Below the pieces are notes generated by a model that saw only the letters and a list, made by a program, of their open reading frames with translations, did no database searches and was not told the DNA's origin. This document shows, piece after piece, positions 17,718 to 25,339 of a stretch of 64,000 bases of DNA. The stretch is from Mesotoga sp. BH458_6_3_2_1. GTDB lineage: Bacteria; Thermotogota; Thermotogae; Petrotogales; Kosmotogaceae. Where the stretch lies: assembly GCF_003664995.1 (NCBI RefSeq), contig NZ_JFHL01000027.1:27286-91285 (forward strand), in the 5' to 3' direction. Numbering within the stretch: position 1 is the stretch's first letter; every line of letters starts with the position of its first letter. The position numbers and the translations under genes are program-made.

Positions 17718-18361
17718 TCGCCTTCAAGGCAGATAAGAACATAGATGCTAACTGGATCTTGGACATTCTAAAGGGCATCTCCATGAAAGGCATTTCCAGT
17801 CCTCACAGCGACGGTTGGGGCTATGCCGTGTGCGGCGAAGGAAGAGAGACCTACAACAGTTCCGGTGCGATCTTTGATAGCGACAAGAGGCTTCCTCAGA
17901 ACAGGGTAGGCATTATTCATTCTCGAAAAGCCTCAAAGGGATACGTTGTCAATCTCGAACACGTTCATCCCTTCTACGCCACGGTCAAGGGGAGGAACTA
18001 CGCCTTCTGCCACAACGGAACGATATACGACTTCGCTAGCGATGAAGGAACAACAGATACGCAGAGATATCTCGAGCTTCTTGTAAGCAATCTTGAGATA
18101 TATGAAACGAAGAGAGCTCTGGAAATCACCGCGGACTTTGTGGCAGAACATTATCGCTACACGTCGATCAACGCGCTTCTCACGGACTATGAAAGCGTGT
18201 GGGCAATAAGGCAGAACGCAGAGAGAGATGACACGGAGCACGCCCTGTTTCTTTACGAAAGGGATGGGGTAAGAATAGTCTCCAGTGAACCTGTCGAGAA
18301 ATTCGGCGGACTTCTCGGAAACTCTATCGAAATAAAAAACGGCGAATCGATAGTTCTTTAG
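17705..18361 (+). CDS. Class II glutamine amidotransferase domain protein (YafJ-like)
   Basis: A stand-alone Ntn-type glutaminase of 218 residues. The mature protein would start at Cys2 (MCRMIAF), the nucleophile of class II amidotransferases. SPHSDGWGYA, GIIHSRKASKG (Arg of the glutamine site) and YAFCHNGTIYDF (Asn-Gly oxyanion hole) are in place. No synthase domain is attached, so the ammonia acceptor is unknown; related YafJ/EgtC-like proteins act on diverse gamma-glutamyl substrates. It overlaps pdxT by 13 bases, so it is translationally coupled to a PLP glutaminase that already has its own partner. Confidence 0.85.
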   Translation: MCRMIAFKADKNIDANWILDILKGISMKGISSPHSDGWGYAVCGEGRETYNSSGAIFDSDKRLPQNRVGIIHSRKASKGYVVNLEHVHPFYATVKGRNYAFCHNGTIYDFASDEGTTDTQRYLELLVSNLEIYETKRALEITADFVAEHYRYTSINALLTDYESVWAIRQNAERDDTEHALFLYERDGVRIVSSEPVEKFGGLLGNSIEIKNGESIVL

Positions 18362-18389
18362 TAAGTCCTAATATAATAGCGGATTACAA

Positions 18390-18416
18390 GAAAAAAACCG
18401 GCCATTGTGGCCGGTT
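18390..18416. terminator. Bidirectional terminator between convergent genes
   Basis: ACCGGCCA (18397-18404) and TGGCCGGT (18408-18415) form an 8-bp stem with a TTG loop. A run of seven A residues (18390-18396) gives a T-run for transcripts from the right, and a T-rich flank follows on the plus strand. It serves the amidotransferase operon and the barrel-protein gene. Confidence 0.9.
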
Positions 18417-18436
18417 CTTATATACTTGTAGCTTTT

Positions 18437-19258
18437 CTACTTCAGCTGGAAGCCTATGCTGAAGTTGATGGTCGCAAGTTTGTTGTCGGTGAAGCCGTCG
18501 GGGCTGTCGGAGTTTTCGGAAGTGCCCTTAGCGGTTCCACCTATGAAACGTACATTGAAATAGGTTTCGAGATAATCCGTTAGAAGCAGGCCAGCTCTTA
18601 TAGAGGCGTCCAGCACCGATCCCTCGAAGTCGAAGTCTGCTCCGTTAATGAAACTGCTGGAGGCGTAGAAGCCGTCGATGTCGGCAGCGAGGTAAGCCTT
18701 TTCATTCAGCCAGTATGCGCCCTTCACTTTGATAATCGGAACGGGACCGACATTTTTGTTGTCGACGAACTTCGTTCCGTCGAGAGACTCGAAGTAGATA
18801 TCTGCATTTCTCAACTGAAGAGAAAGACCGAGGGCAAGATAGCTGTTGCCCTTTCTCAAGACGTCGTAAGTGTAACTGACCCTGTAAAAGGGGAAACCGT
18901 AGTTCAAGAGGATTCCGCTTCCGGCGGGGAAGGTGACTCCATCGACTATCAGATCGTTTTTAAGCTGAACCTTCGACTGAACGGTGAGCGGCTGATACAG
19001 AAAGTAGACCGTATGTTTGCCGATGCTCAGCCCAGCGGTGTACCTTTGATATGGAAAGAGAACGTCCTGACCGCCATCTTTCACGTAGTTAAGAACGGTT
19101 CCCGTCTGACCGAACTGAATGGTGTGGAAGATCACTCCTGTAAATCCGATCTCATAATCAAGCTCGAGTTTGAACCTGTTTTCGGGTTTGTTCAACATGC
19201 CTGCCGATGAAGCAACTGCGATAAGAAGTACTACTATCAGTACGAACCTTGTCTTCAC
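18437..19258 (-). CDS. Predicted outer-membrane beta-barrel protein
   Basis: A 273-residue exported protein. The signal peptide (VLIVVLLIAVASSAG) is followed by about 240 residues of alternating amphipathic strands ending in INFSIGFQLK, a typical C-terminal barrel strand. Strands such as KHTVYFLYQPL, NSYLALGLSLQLR and ETYFNVRFIGGTA have aromatic girdles. It would reside in the outer membrane (the toga). No close family is recognised, and porin-like or adhesin-like roles are both possible. Transcribed alone toward the shared terminator, with GGAGGTGGGATCG ahead of the ATG. Confidence 0.7.
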   Translation of the reverse strand: MKTRFVLIVVLLIAVASSAGMLNKPENRFKLELDYEIGFTGVIFHTIQFGQTGTVLNYVKDGGQDVLFPYQRYTAGLSIGKHTVYFLYQPLTVQSKVQLKNDLIVDGVTFPAGSGILLNYGFPFYRVSYTYDVLRKGNSYLALGLSLQLRNADIYFESLDGTKFVDNKNVGPVPIIKVKGAYWLNEKAYLAADIDGFYASSSFINGADFDFEGSVLDASIRAGLLLTDYLETYFNVRFIGGTAKGTSENSDSPDGFTDNKLATINFSIGFQLK

Positions 19259-19376
19259 GATCCCACCTCCGTTTATACTGATTACAATTATATAGCTTCC
19301 AGTTACAAAAGTGTCAGGTCATTTGGGGATTATCGATCTCTTTTTCGCTGCTAGAATAGTCGCAAAGGGGGCAGAT

Positions 19377-20144
19377 ATGGAGAAGCGTTTACCTATTCTG
19401 GAACATGATTATGAAAGACCGGCCGTCATAGAACCGACGAAAGTCATCTCTTCGATCCCCGAAATGCCGGAAAGAGCGGTAATTCTCTTCTATCAGGGCG
19501 TGATAGAGACTCTCTTGAGCAAGGGTCTTCTGAAGAAGATCATTGACAGGAGAAGCGAGGTAGGATTCTTCCCAGTCTATGAGATCGAATACAGAGAGGT
19601 CAAAGTCGCTATCTTGAATCCCGGACTTGGAGCTCCGTCGGCGGCGGGCTTCTATGAGGAGCTCATCGCCCTTGGAGTTAGAAAAACAATAGCCTGCGGC
19701 TCATGCGGAGTATTGAAGAGAGAGATCCCTAGGGGAGAAATCATAGTCGTTGAATCTGCCATCAGAGACGAGGGAACATCGTACCATTACCTTGAGCCTT
19801 CCCGCGAAATCGCTGTAGATACAGAGGTGTTGAAAAAGGTGGAGGCCTCACTGGAAGCTTTATCGATTCCATATCTCAAGGGAAAGACGTGGACAACAGA
19901 CGCTTTCTACAGGGAGACGAAGAAGATAGTCAAGGAGAGAATCGACGAGGGCTGTATTACCGTCGAAATGGAGGCTTCGGCCCTTATGGCCGTCTCGAAG
20001 TTCAGAAATGTCCTCTTTGGACAGCTGCTTTCCTCGGGAGACGACGTTAGCGGCGAAGAGTGGGACAGAAGATTTCATCCCGAGGCCGCCAGTCATAAGG
20101 AGCGTGTCTTCTGGGCGGCGATAGAGTGCTGCCTGAGATTATAG
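19377..20144 (+). CDS. Nucleoside phosphorylase (uridine phosphorylase-like)
   Basis: PNP/UDP-family enzyme of 255 residues that splits a nucleoside with phosphate into base and ribose 1-phosphate. The phosphate/ribose region NPGLGAPSAAGFYEELIALGVRKTIACGSCG and the nucleoside-site TVEMEASALMAVSKF (Met-Glu-Ala motif) are clear. The base specificity cannot be read from sequence. ATG 19377 is preferred because AAAGGGGGC stands just upstream; an in-frame GTG at 19311 would add 22 residues without a ribosome site. A GNAT gene follows after 57 bases. A second, different family member is encoded at 57145-57966. Confidence 0.85.
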   Translation: MEKRLPILEHDYERPAVIEPTKVISSIPEMPERAVILFYQGVIETLLSKGLLKKIIDRRSEVGFFPVYEIEYREVKVAILNPGLGAPSAAGFYEELIALGVRKTIACGSCGVLKREIPRGEIIVVESAIRDEGTSYHYLEPSREIAVDTEVLKKVEASLEALSIPYLKGKTWTTDAFYRETKKIVKERIDEGCITVEMEASALMAVSKFRNVLFGQLLSSGDDVSGEEWDRRFHPEAASHKERVFWAAIECCLRL

Positions 20145-20201
20145 ATCTATTGCCATTCAAGCCCTTTGATGTGCATGTCAGAAAACTGAAAGGGTGATAG
20201 T

Positions 20202-20807
20202 ATGTTAGAACCGATCAGGATTTCTGCAAGAGAACACTCAAGTGCGATAGAAATCTTGGCAGAAGCATTTGCCGATGATCCGATGGTCAAATACGTAGTT
20301 AGTGAAAAGAGAAGGGAAGTCACAAGGAAGATCTACGCAGTCATGTTTAAGGCCTATTCTACCAGAGGGAATGCCTATTTCGATTCGCCCGATATGAAAG
20401 GAATGATTCTTTGGATTGATTCTGAAGAAGAGCCCGGCCTTGGAGCATGGATCAGGAGCGGAGCCTTGAAAATGCTCAAATTTCCAGCAAGATCACTTAA
20501 TCGTCTTATGAAGGTCGGCAGGGGAGTCTCGAAGGTCCACAAAGATTGCATAAAAGGTCACCACCTTCACCTAATCTTCATTGCCGTTTCTCCCGCTTCG
20601 CAGGGCAAGGGTATTGGAAGGCAGCTTTTGAGCCTTCTTACGCGTCAAGCAGATTCAAGAGCTCTCCCCTGTTATCTGGAGACTCAAAACCCTTTAAACC
20701 TAGGCTTCTACAAATCCTTTGGCTTTTCCATTGTGAGGGAAGTTGAAATATCGTCCAAACTCACGACCTGGAGCATGATTAGAAATGCTATGTGGAATAA
20801 TGAATGA
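20202..20807 (+). CDS. GNAT-family N-acetyltransferase
   Basis: A 201-residue acetyl-CoA-dependent acetyltransferase. Motif A is LIFIAVSPASQGKGIGRQLLSLL (about 126-148), with the acetyl-CoA loop QGKGIG, and motif B is CYLETQNPLNLGFYKSFGF. The N-terminal part (EILAEAFADDPMVKYV) is typical of small-molecule GNATs. Substrate unknown. A GGTGATAGT ribosome site precedes the ATG. Confidence 0.8.
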   Translation: MLEPIRISAREHSSAIEILAEAFADDPMVKYVVSEKRREVTRKIYAVMFKAYSTRGNAYFDSPDMKGMILWIDSEEEPGLGAWIRSGALKMLKFPARSLNRLMKVGRGVSKVHKDCIKGHHLHLIFIAVSPASQGKGIGRQLLSLLTRQADSRALPCYLETQNPLNLGFYKSFGFSIVREVEISSKLTTWSMIRNAMWNNE

Positions 20808-21210
20808 GATGGATCGCTGCACTTGCGACAGTCTTTTTTCATAAGCAAATAGAGAGAAAATGCTAGAGAAACTCAGAACTAAGACGTGTAGTACTCGAGA
20901 TTTTCGGGTAAACAAAGTCACTCTTTCATTAATCAATTTTGCAGGCAGACTGAAAGACGGTTATTGTTAACAGTATCCTTTCTTTTGGTTCTGTGCGACA
21001 CACTTCTTCGTTCGTTTCTCTATGGCTCTATGTGTGGTATAAACGGTATATTAGAAGATGATTGTCATAAGTATTGTGGCCACGCAGTTGTAAGATGATT
21101 ATCAAGTGGATTTGGCAAAGAGAATTCGTCTTTTCGAGATTAAAAGTGGCCGGTGATATAATTGTGGTGCAAATACCTTAACGTCTAAAAAGGATAGGTG
21201 GAGGTGTTGT
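20808..21210. other. Intergenic region, promoter of the exported phosphatase
   Basis: About 400 bases, AT-rich, without a credible gene. A TATAAT at about 21156-21161 with a weak -35 lies roughly 50 bases before the ATG at 21211, and GGTGGAGGTG is the ribosome site. No hairpin with a T-run marks the end of the GNAT gene. Confidence 0.45.
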
Positions 21211-22266
21211 ATGCTTAAAAGAGGGTTTTTACTGGGTGTATTTGTGATTCTGTCGGCTTTGATGCTCGCAGGAATAGTTGGCGCGGTAGCCGAAATTGAT
21301 AAGTACGGTAACGTTCATACGAATATCCCCATGGAAGCAGTTGTTTACGCCGCTATTGAATCAGGAGACTTGGTCTACGTAACGATGGGTACAACCACAA
21401 TCATGGTCCCATTCGTAACAACATATGGTGATGTCGACAGAGGACAGCCTCTTGCAAGATACTCCGACATGCATGTTCTTCTCGCTATCAACTATGGTAA
21501 TTTCGCTCAGACTTACGGACTTGAGGTCGGAAGTCCAGTTTACATGGGTCTGGTCGAGAAAGGGGCTTACAAGGATGAGCTGGAGATAAGACATCTTGTG
21601 AGAAGCGACGTAAGGGAAGATTACGCAAGTGATGCGGTATTCGCGAACTTCAGAGAGATTACCCTCGGAGATATAGCTCCGGGTAAGCTTTACAGATGCT
21701 CCCATCCTTCGATAGACGATCCCAGGGCTCCCTACGCGTCGGCTCTTATCGAGCAGGCCGGTATCAAGACTGTTATCAATCTCTCCGATTCAGATGAAGA
21801 GCTCGCACTAAATCTTGAATACTCGGAGTACTACAAGTCCATCGGCGAGGCCGGTAACCTCATTAATTTGAACATGGGTGTCGATCCTCTCGCAGACGAC
21901 TTTGCGAAGAAGCTCGGAGAGGGCCTTAGATTCATGATAGTTCACGAGCCGCCGTACCTGATTCACTGTGTCGAAGGCAAGGATAGAGCCGGGATCGCAT
22001 CTGCTCTGCTTGGCGCAATTATGAACGCAAAGACCGACGAGATTTATGCCGATTATGTCAAGTCTTACGAGAACTACTACAATGTATTACCAGGAACCGC
22101 AGCTTACGATGCAGTGAGAAAGATCGTCGCAGATCTCTTTGTATTAATGAACAATGGTAATCCAGTCAGCGATGTCAATGTGAAAAGCGTTGCACTTAAC
22201 TATCTGACAAAGAGGGCAGGTCTAACTTACACAGAGATCGCCGCTATTCAGGATATTCTAAGATAA
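21211..22266 (+). CDS. Exported protein: SAM-hydrolase C-terminal-like domain fused to Cys-phosphatase
   Basis: A 351-residue exported protein. Residues 1-27 are a signal peptide (LLGVFVILSALMLAGIVGA). Residues 28-125 resemble the C-terminal beta-barrel of the DUF62/SAM hydroxide adenosyltransferase family: IDKYGNVHTNIP, then TTYGDVDRGQPLA, then INYGNFAQTYGLEVGSPVY. The N-terminal catalytic half of that family is absent. Residues 145-300 form a dual-specificity/PTP-like phosphatase with the P-loop HCVEGKDRAG (Cys253, Arg259), the CX5R signature. Secreted PTP-like enzymes can be phytases or lipid/protein phosphatases; the substrate here is unknown. A terminator follows, then a PAP2 gene. Confidence 0.8.
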   Translation: MLKRGFLLGVFVILSALMLAGIVGAVAEIDKYGNVHTNIPMEAVVYAAIESGDLVYVTMGTTTIMVPFVTTYGDVDRGQPLARYSDMHVLLAINYGNFAQTYGLEVGSPVYMGLVEKGAYKDELEIRHLVRSDVREDYASDAVFANFREITLGDIAPGKLYRCSHPSIDDPRAPYASALIEQAGIKTVINLSDSDEELALNLEYSEYYKSIGEAGNLINLNMGVDPLADDFAKKLGEGLRFMIVHEPPYLIHCVEGKDRAGIASALLGAIMNAKTDEIYADYVKSYENYYNVLPGTAAYDAVRKIVADLFVLMNNGNPVSDVNVKSVALNYLTKRAGLTYTEIAAIQDILR

Positions 22267-22290
22267 TCAAGTATTGAATGCTATTATCGA

Positions 22291-22315
22291 GAGGCGGTCT
22301 AGAACCGCCTCTTTT
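22291..22315 (+). terminator. Rho-independent terminator after the exported phosphatase
   Basis: GAGGCGGT (22291-22298) pairs with ACCGCCTC (22304-22311) around a short CTAGA loop and is followed by TTTTGTT. It lies 25 bases past the stop codon. Confidence 0.85.
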
Positions 22316-22341
22316 GTTAGAGATTATGGTGGTGTTCTGGA

Positions 22342-22905
22342 ATGTGGGATGCGCTTAATCAGATTGAGCTTTCGATTATGGATTCGCTTAATGCAGTTAT
22401 GTCTGGCCAGTTTATAGATCTTTTCCTCTCTTTCATGCTGTTTCTCGAGAGAGGGGCCTTAGTGTGGATCCTTCTTACGGTCTTTCTCCTCTTCGATAAG
22501 AGATTCCGCAGGGTCGGCTATATGACTTCGCTCGGACTCGGCATAACTCTGTTCATTGTCTTCGTTATCCTAAAGCCCGTTTTCGGGAGGCTACGGCCGC
22601 TAGAGTTTATCGAGGGATATACTATCATCTTTCCAATTCCCCAGACTTACTCCTTCCCCTCTTCTCCGGTTGCCGTCGCTTTTGCCTACACTGCAGTCTT
22701 ATGGAACAGCGTCAAGATGCTCAGGGTTCCGCTTGTTCTACTTTCTTTTCTAATAGCTCTGGCAGAGGTTTACGTCTATTTCAGCTATTTCTCGGACGTT
22801 ATTGCCGGTGCCCTTATCGGCATCGCATGCGGAATCGCCACCGTCTGGCTCTTCGACAAGTACACTATTATCAAGCCTGAGAGAAACGACAAATCCGGCA
22901 GCTAA
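22342..22905 (+). CDS. PAP2-superfamily membrane protein with degenerate active site
   Basis: A 187-residue protein with five or six membrane helices in the PAP2/undecaprenyl-pyrophosphatase fold. Motif 1 is intact (Lys78-x6-Arg85-Pro86). Motif 2, normally PSGH, reads PSSP (106-109), losing the His. Motif 3, normally SRx5Hx3D, reads AEVYVYFSYFSD (141-152), with Ser-Arg replaced by Ala-Glu and the nucleophilic His replaced by Ser148; only the Asp remains. The fold and topology are preserved, so it is probably a non-catalytic lipid-phosphate-binding protein or a transporter-like relative rather than a phosphatase. The frame is intact and the ribosome site normal, arguing against simple decay. 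Confidence 0.8.
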   Translation: MWDALNQIELSIMDSLNAVMSGQFIDLFLSFMLFLERGALVWILLTVFLLFDKRFRRVGYMTSLGLGITLFIVFVILKPVFGRLRPLEFIEGYTIIFPIPQTYSFPSSPVAVAFAYTAVLWNSVKMLRVPLVLLSFLIALAEVYVYFSYFSDVIAGALIGIACGIATVWLFDKYTIIKPERNDKSGS

Positions 22906-22931
22906 GAGTAAATACGTTTCTAGTAGGTGAT

Positions 22932-23720
22932 TTACCAGTCGACCGCTGCCCTGAAGAGGTCGGTGTTGCCTGGGACGATTCCCATTAGTGTTCCGTGAAA
23001 AGCGTAAGCGCTGGAAATCGCCACGACTTTCCCTCCCCCGATGTTGGATGTTGCCACAATCGGTATGGGTGCGGGAATCTGCGGTTCATAGGTCACTTCA
23101 TCACCACTAGGTACATAGGTAGTGAAGATTGCAGATGATTCGGCAAAGATTGCGACTGTCGCATTCCCTTCCACAGTTAGCTTGGTAGCCATCATCATGG
23201 CGATCTTCGCAGAGAGGGAAGATGCAAGCGGGTGGGTCGTAAAGTTATCGGATGTTATCATTATCTTGTTTCCGCCGATGTTATTGACGGTATCCGTTAC
23301 AAGCCCCCACAAAAAACCTATGCCAGTATTAAGGCCTTCGGAAAGAGCATCCAGAAAGAAGGTACTTGCCGGTGGAACTTCAACGAGCATATCCATCATT
23401 ATGATCTTGCCTTTTTTAGTTAGCTGTGTTTCCAGTTTGTCGATGTCCGAAATAGAGTAACTTGTACCAGGCATTGAAAGAATCACGATTGCGTAGTTCT
23501 GCGGTTCAAACCCTACCACAGAGGAGTATTTGTAGTCGTAACCTTTGGCCGCGAGAATAGCGATTATGCCATCGAAAAACTCACTCTCCTCCTCTCCAAA
23601 TCTGTTTGCATGGGAATCATCTATAAGGGCTATCTTTAGAAGAGGCTTTTCTCCCCATATGCATCCCGAAAGAATAAAGATCAGAGCTACTATTACGAGC
23701 AGTACGAAGAAACGTTTCAT
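22932..23720 (-). CDS. Lipoprotein with glutamine-amidotransferase-like (GIFT/DUF4350-type) fold
   Basis: An exported lipoprotein of about 262 residues. The signal peptide ends in the lipobox LSGC. The ATG at 23720 is chosen because GGGAGGTGAGAG lies directly upstream. The mature part has the alternating pattern of a class I amidotransferase-like flavodoxin fold: ALIDDSHANRFGEEE, YAIVILSMPGTSYSISDIDKLETQLTKKGKIIMMD, then GGGKVVAISSAYAF. There is no nucleophile elbow, so it is likely a carbohydrate- or protein-binding version of the fold. It stands alone. Function unknown. Confidence 0.7.
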   Translation of the reverse strand: MKRFFVLLVIVALIFILSGCIWGEKPLLKIALIDDSHANRFGEEESEFFDGIIAILAAKGYDYKYSSVVGFEPQNYAIVILSMPGTSYSISDIDKLETQLTKKGKIIMMDMLVEVPPASTFFLDALSEGLNTGIGFLWGLVTDTVNNIGGNKIMITSDNFTTHPLASSLSAKIAMMMATKLTVEGNATVAIFAESSAIFTTYVPSGDEVTYEPQIPAPIPIVATSNIGGGKVVAISSAYAFHGTLMGIVPGNTDLFRAAVDW

Positions 23721-24232
23721 TCTCTCACCTCCCATCGAGATCATACGACTGAAGTCGAAAGTTACATTATACGCGTTGAAGTATAGAGAATTAAGCTGGA
23801 GAGACGGCAGCTAATTTCTGGTCGAAGAGATTTCGGAATCGAGTCGAATAAAGTCTGGTTGAGAGAAAAATATCTATCTGGAAGTACATTGTGTTTTTAT
23901 ATTTTATATGTAAATCAATTGGACACGCAAACGAATTCTTTCGGGGAATGTCCGACATCTTCAAAATCATTTTGAAGGCTGTGTATCAACACGAACCGTA
24001 AGATCAGGCTGTCGAAAGTTGCCGAAAGATTTCGTCTCGTGCGCTTTCAGGAGCGCCAGAAGGGCCAAACTGTTATTAGTAGGAACTTGACGGGTATTTT
24101 GGCTTTTTTCTCTATCGAATCAGCAAGGTTGTGATGAAGAGCTCAAGGAATCCTGTGAACAAGGTCCCGGTAGTTTATAATGTGTATACGGTAAGACCGT
24201 TAATCTGATTGAATCACCTGGGGAGTGTTTGT
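23721..24232. other. Divergent intergenic region upstream of the B12-binding protein gene
   Basis: About 510 bases without a gene. GGAC at about 23930 can pair with GTCC at about 23951 to form a loose hairpin, and several short purine-rich inverted repeats follow near 24.0 kb. No B12 box, c-di-GMP riboswitch core or tRNA is recognisable. GGGGAG seven bases before 24233 is the ribosome site. Confidence 0.4.
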
Positions 24233-25339
24233 ATGCAGAGAGTATCGGATGATTTTGGAAGAAACCTGAGTGTTTCAGCCTCGGCAGCTTTGGAGTACGA
24301 GTCTCAGGGAGAGAAGATGTTGAAGAGGGTCAATGAGCTTATGGCGGCGAGAGAGGATATTTCTGAGCTTCTCGGCATGAATCCGCTATACATTATGTAT
24401 GACAACAACTCGAATCATCTTCGATTCATCTCAAATGTGATTAAGCTGAACGACTACGATCTCCTGGCGAAGACTCTACCCTGGGTCTATAAGACGTACA
24501 CCTCGAGAAACTTCTCGGTCGATTTCTTTCCTGAAGTCTTGAAAGCCTGGATGAATGCAATAAATGAATTTCTAAGTCTGGAAGACGCCGCTCAAGTTGT
24601 CGAGGTATATAGGGCCATGCTGGATTCTCATAATGCGGCTGTTCAGCATGCTCAAGAAGGTCTTATCCAGATGAAGGTTGACGAGGACTGGAAGCCCGTC
24701 GAGAGGAAGACTGTCCTTGCGTTACTCACAGGCGATTACAAAGAGCTCAAAGAGATTGCTAACCGTTCAATCAACAGTGAAGAGTCGCTTGCCGATTTCT
24801 ATCTGAAGGTAGTTCAACCGGCAATGTATGAGATAGGCTACCTGTGGCAGATCGGTGAGATATCCGTTGCCGAGGAGCATCTTGCGACTTCTCTCATGAA
24901 CAGACTTATGGCAAGCACCTACAGCATGATCGAGACCGTGCCTTCGCACCCCAGAAGAAAGGCAGTAGTACTCAGTTCGCAGAACGAGTACCATGAGCTT
25001 GGAGCAAGGATAATAGCCGATCTTCTTGAGTTGAGTGGCTGGAACGTCAGCTATCTCGGTGCCAACACGCCGGTATCCGAAGTCCTTAAGCATCTGAAGA
25101 AAAATCTGCCTATGTTGCTTGCCGTTTCCGTTACAATGTCCTTCAACCTGGATCTCACGAAAAAGCTTATTCAATCCGTCAGATATGATAGTGATTTCGA
25201 GGAAATGAAGATCATGGTTGGAGGTCTTGTAATCAACGAATCGGAGGACCTCTGGAAGAGGCTGGGAGCAGACGGAACTGCCGAATCGGCCGTTGAAGCT
25301 ATCGAGCTTGCCAAAAAATGGTGGGAAGAACGTGAATGA
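24233..25339 (+). CDS. Cobalamin-binding protein with CarH-type photoreceptor signature
   Basis: A 368-residue soluble protein. The first 150 residues are helical and match no family I recognise. Residues about 155-235 form the helical cap (B12-binding-2) domain and about 242-365 the Rossmann B12-binding domain. The lower-ligand motif is EYHELG with His254, followed by the dimethylbenzimidazole-accommodating region VSVTMSFNLDLTKKLI and VGGLVINES. The cap contains Trp205-x9-Glu215-His216, the W-x9-EH signature of adenosylcobalamin photoreceptors such as CarH and LitR. No MerR DNA-binding domain is attached. ATG 24233 follows GGGGAG. The next gene, a diguanylate cyclase, starts inside its 3' end. 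Confidence 0.85.
   Translation: MQRVSDDFGRNLSVSASAALEYESQGEKMLKRVNELMAAREDISELLGMNPLYIMYDNNSNHLRFISNVIKLNDYDLLAKTLPWVYKTYTSRNFSVDFFPEVLKAWMNAINEFLSLEDAAQVVEVYRAMLDSHNAAVQHAQEGLIQMKVDEDWKPVERKTVLALLTGDYKELKEIANRSINSEESLADFYLKVVQPAMYEIGYLWQIGEISVAEEHLATSLMNRLMASTYSMIETVPSHPRRKAVVLSSQNEYHELGARIIADLLELSGWNVSYLGANTPVSEVLKHLKKNLPMLLAVSVTMSFNLDLTKKLIQSVRYDSDFEEMKIMVGGLVINESEDLWKRLGADGTAESAVEAIELAKKWWEERE

Noticed and set aside
23745..24232. Cobalamin or c-di-GMP riboswitch upstream of the B12-protein gene
   Set aside because: I looked because of the gene functions. No B12 box or GEMM core is present; only loose hairpins are visible.
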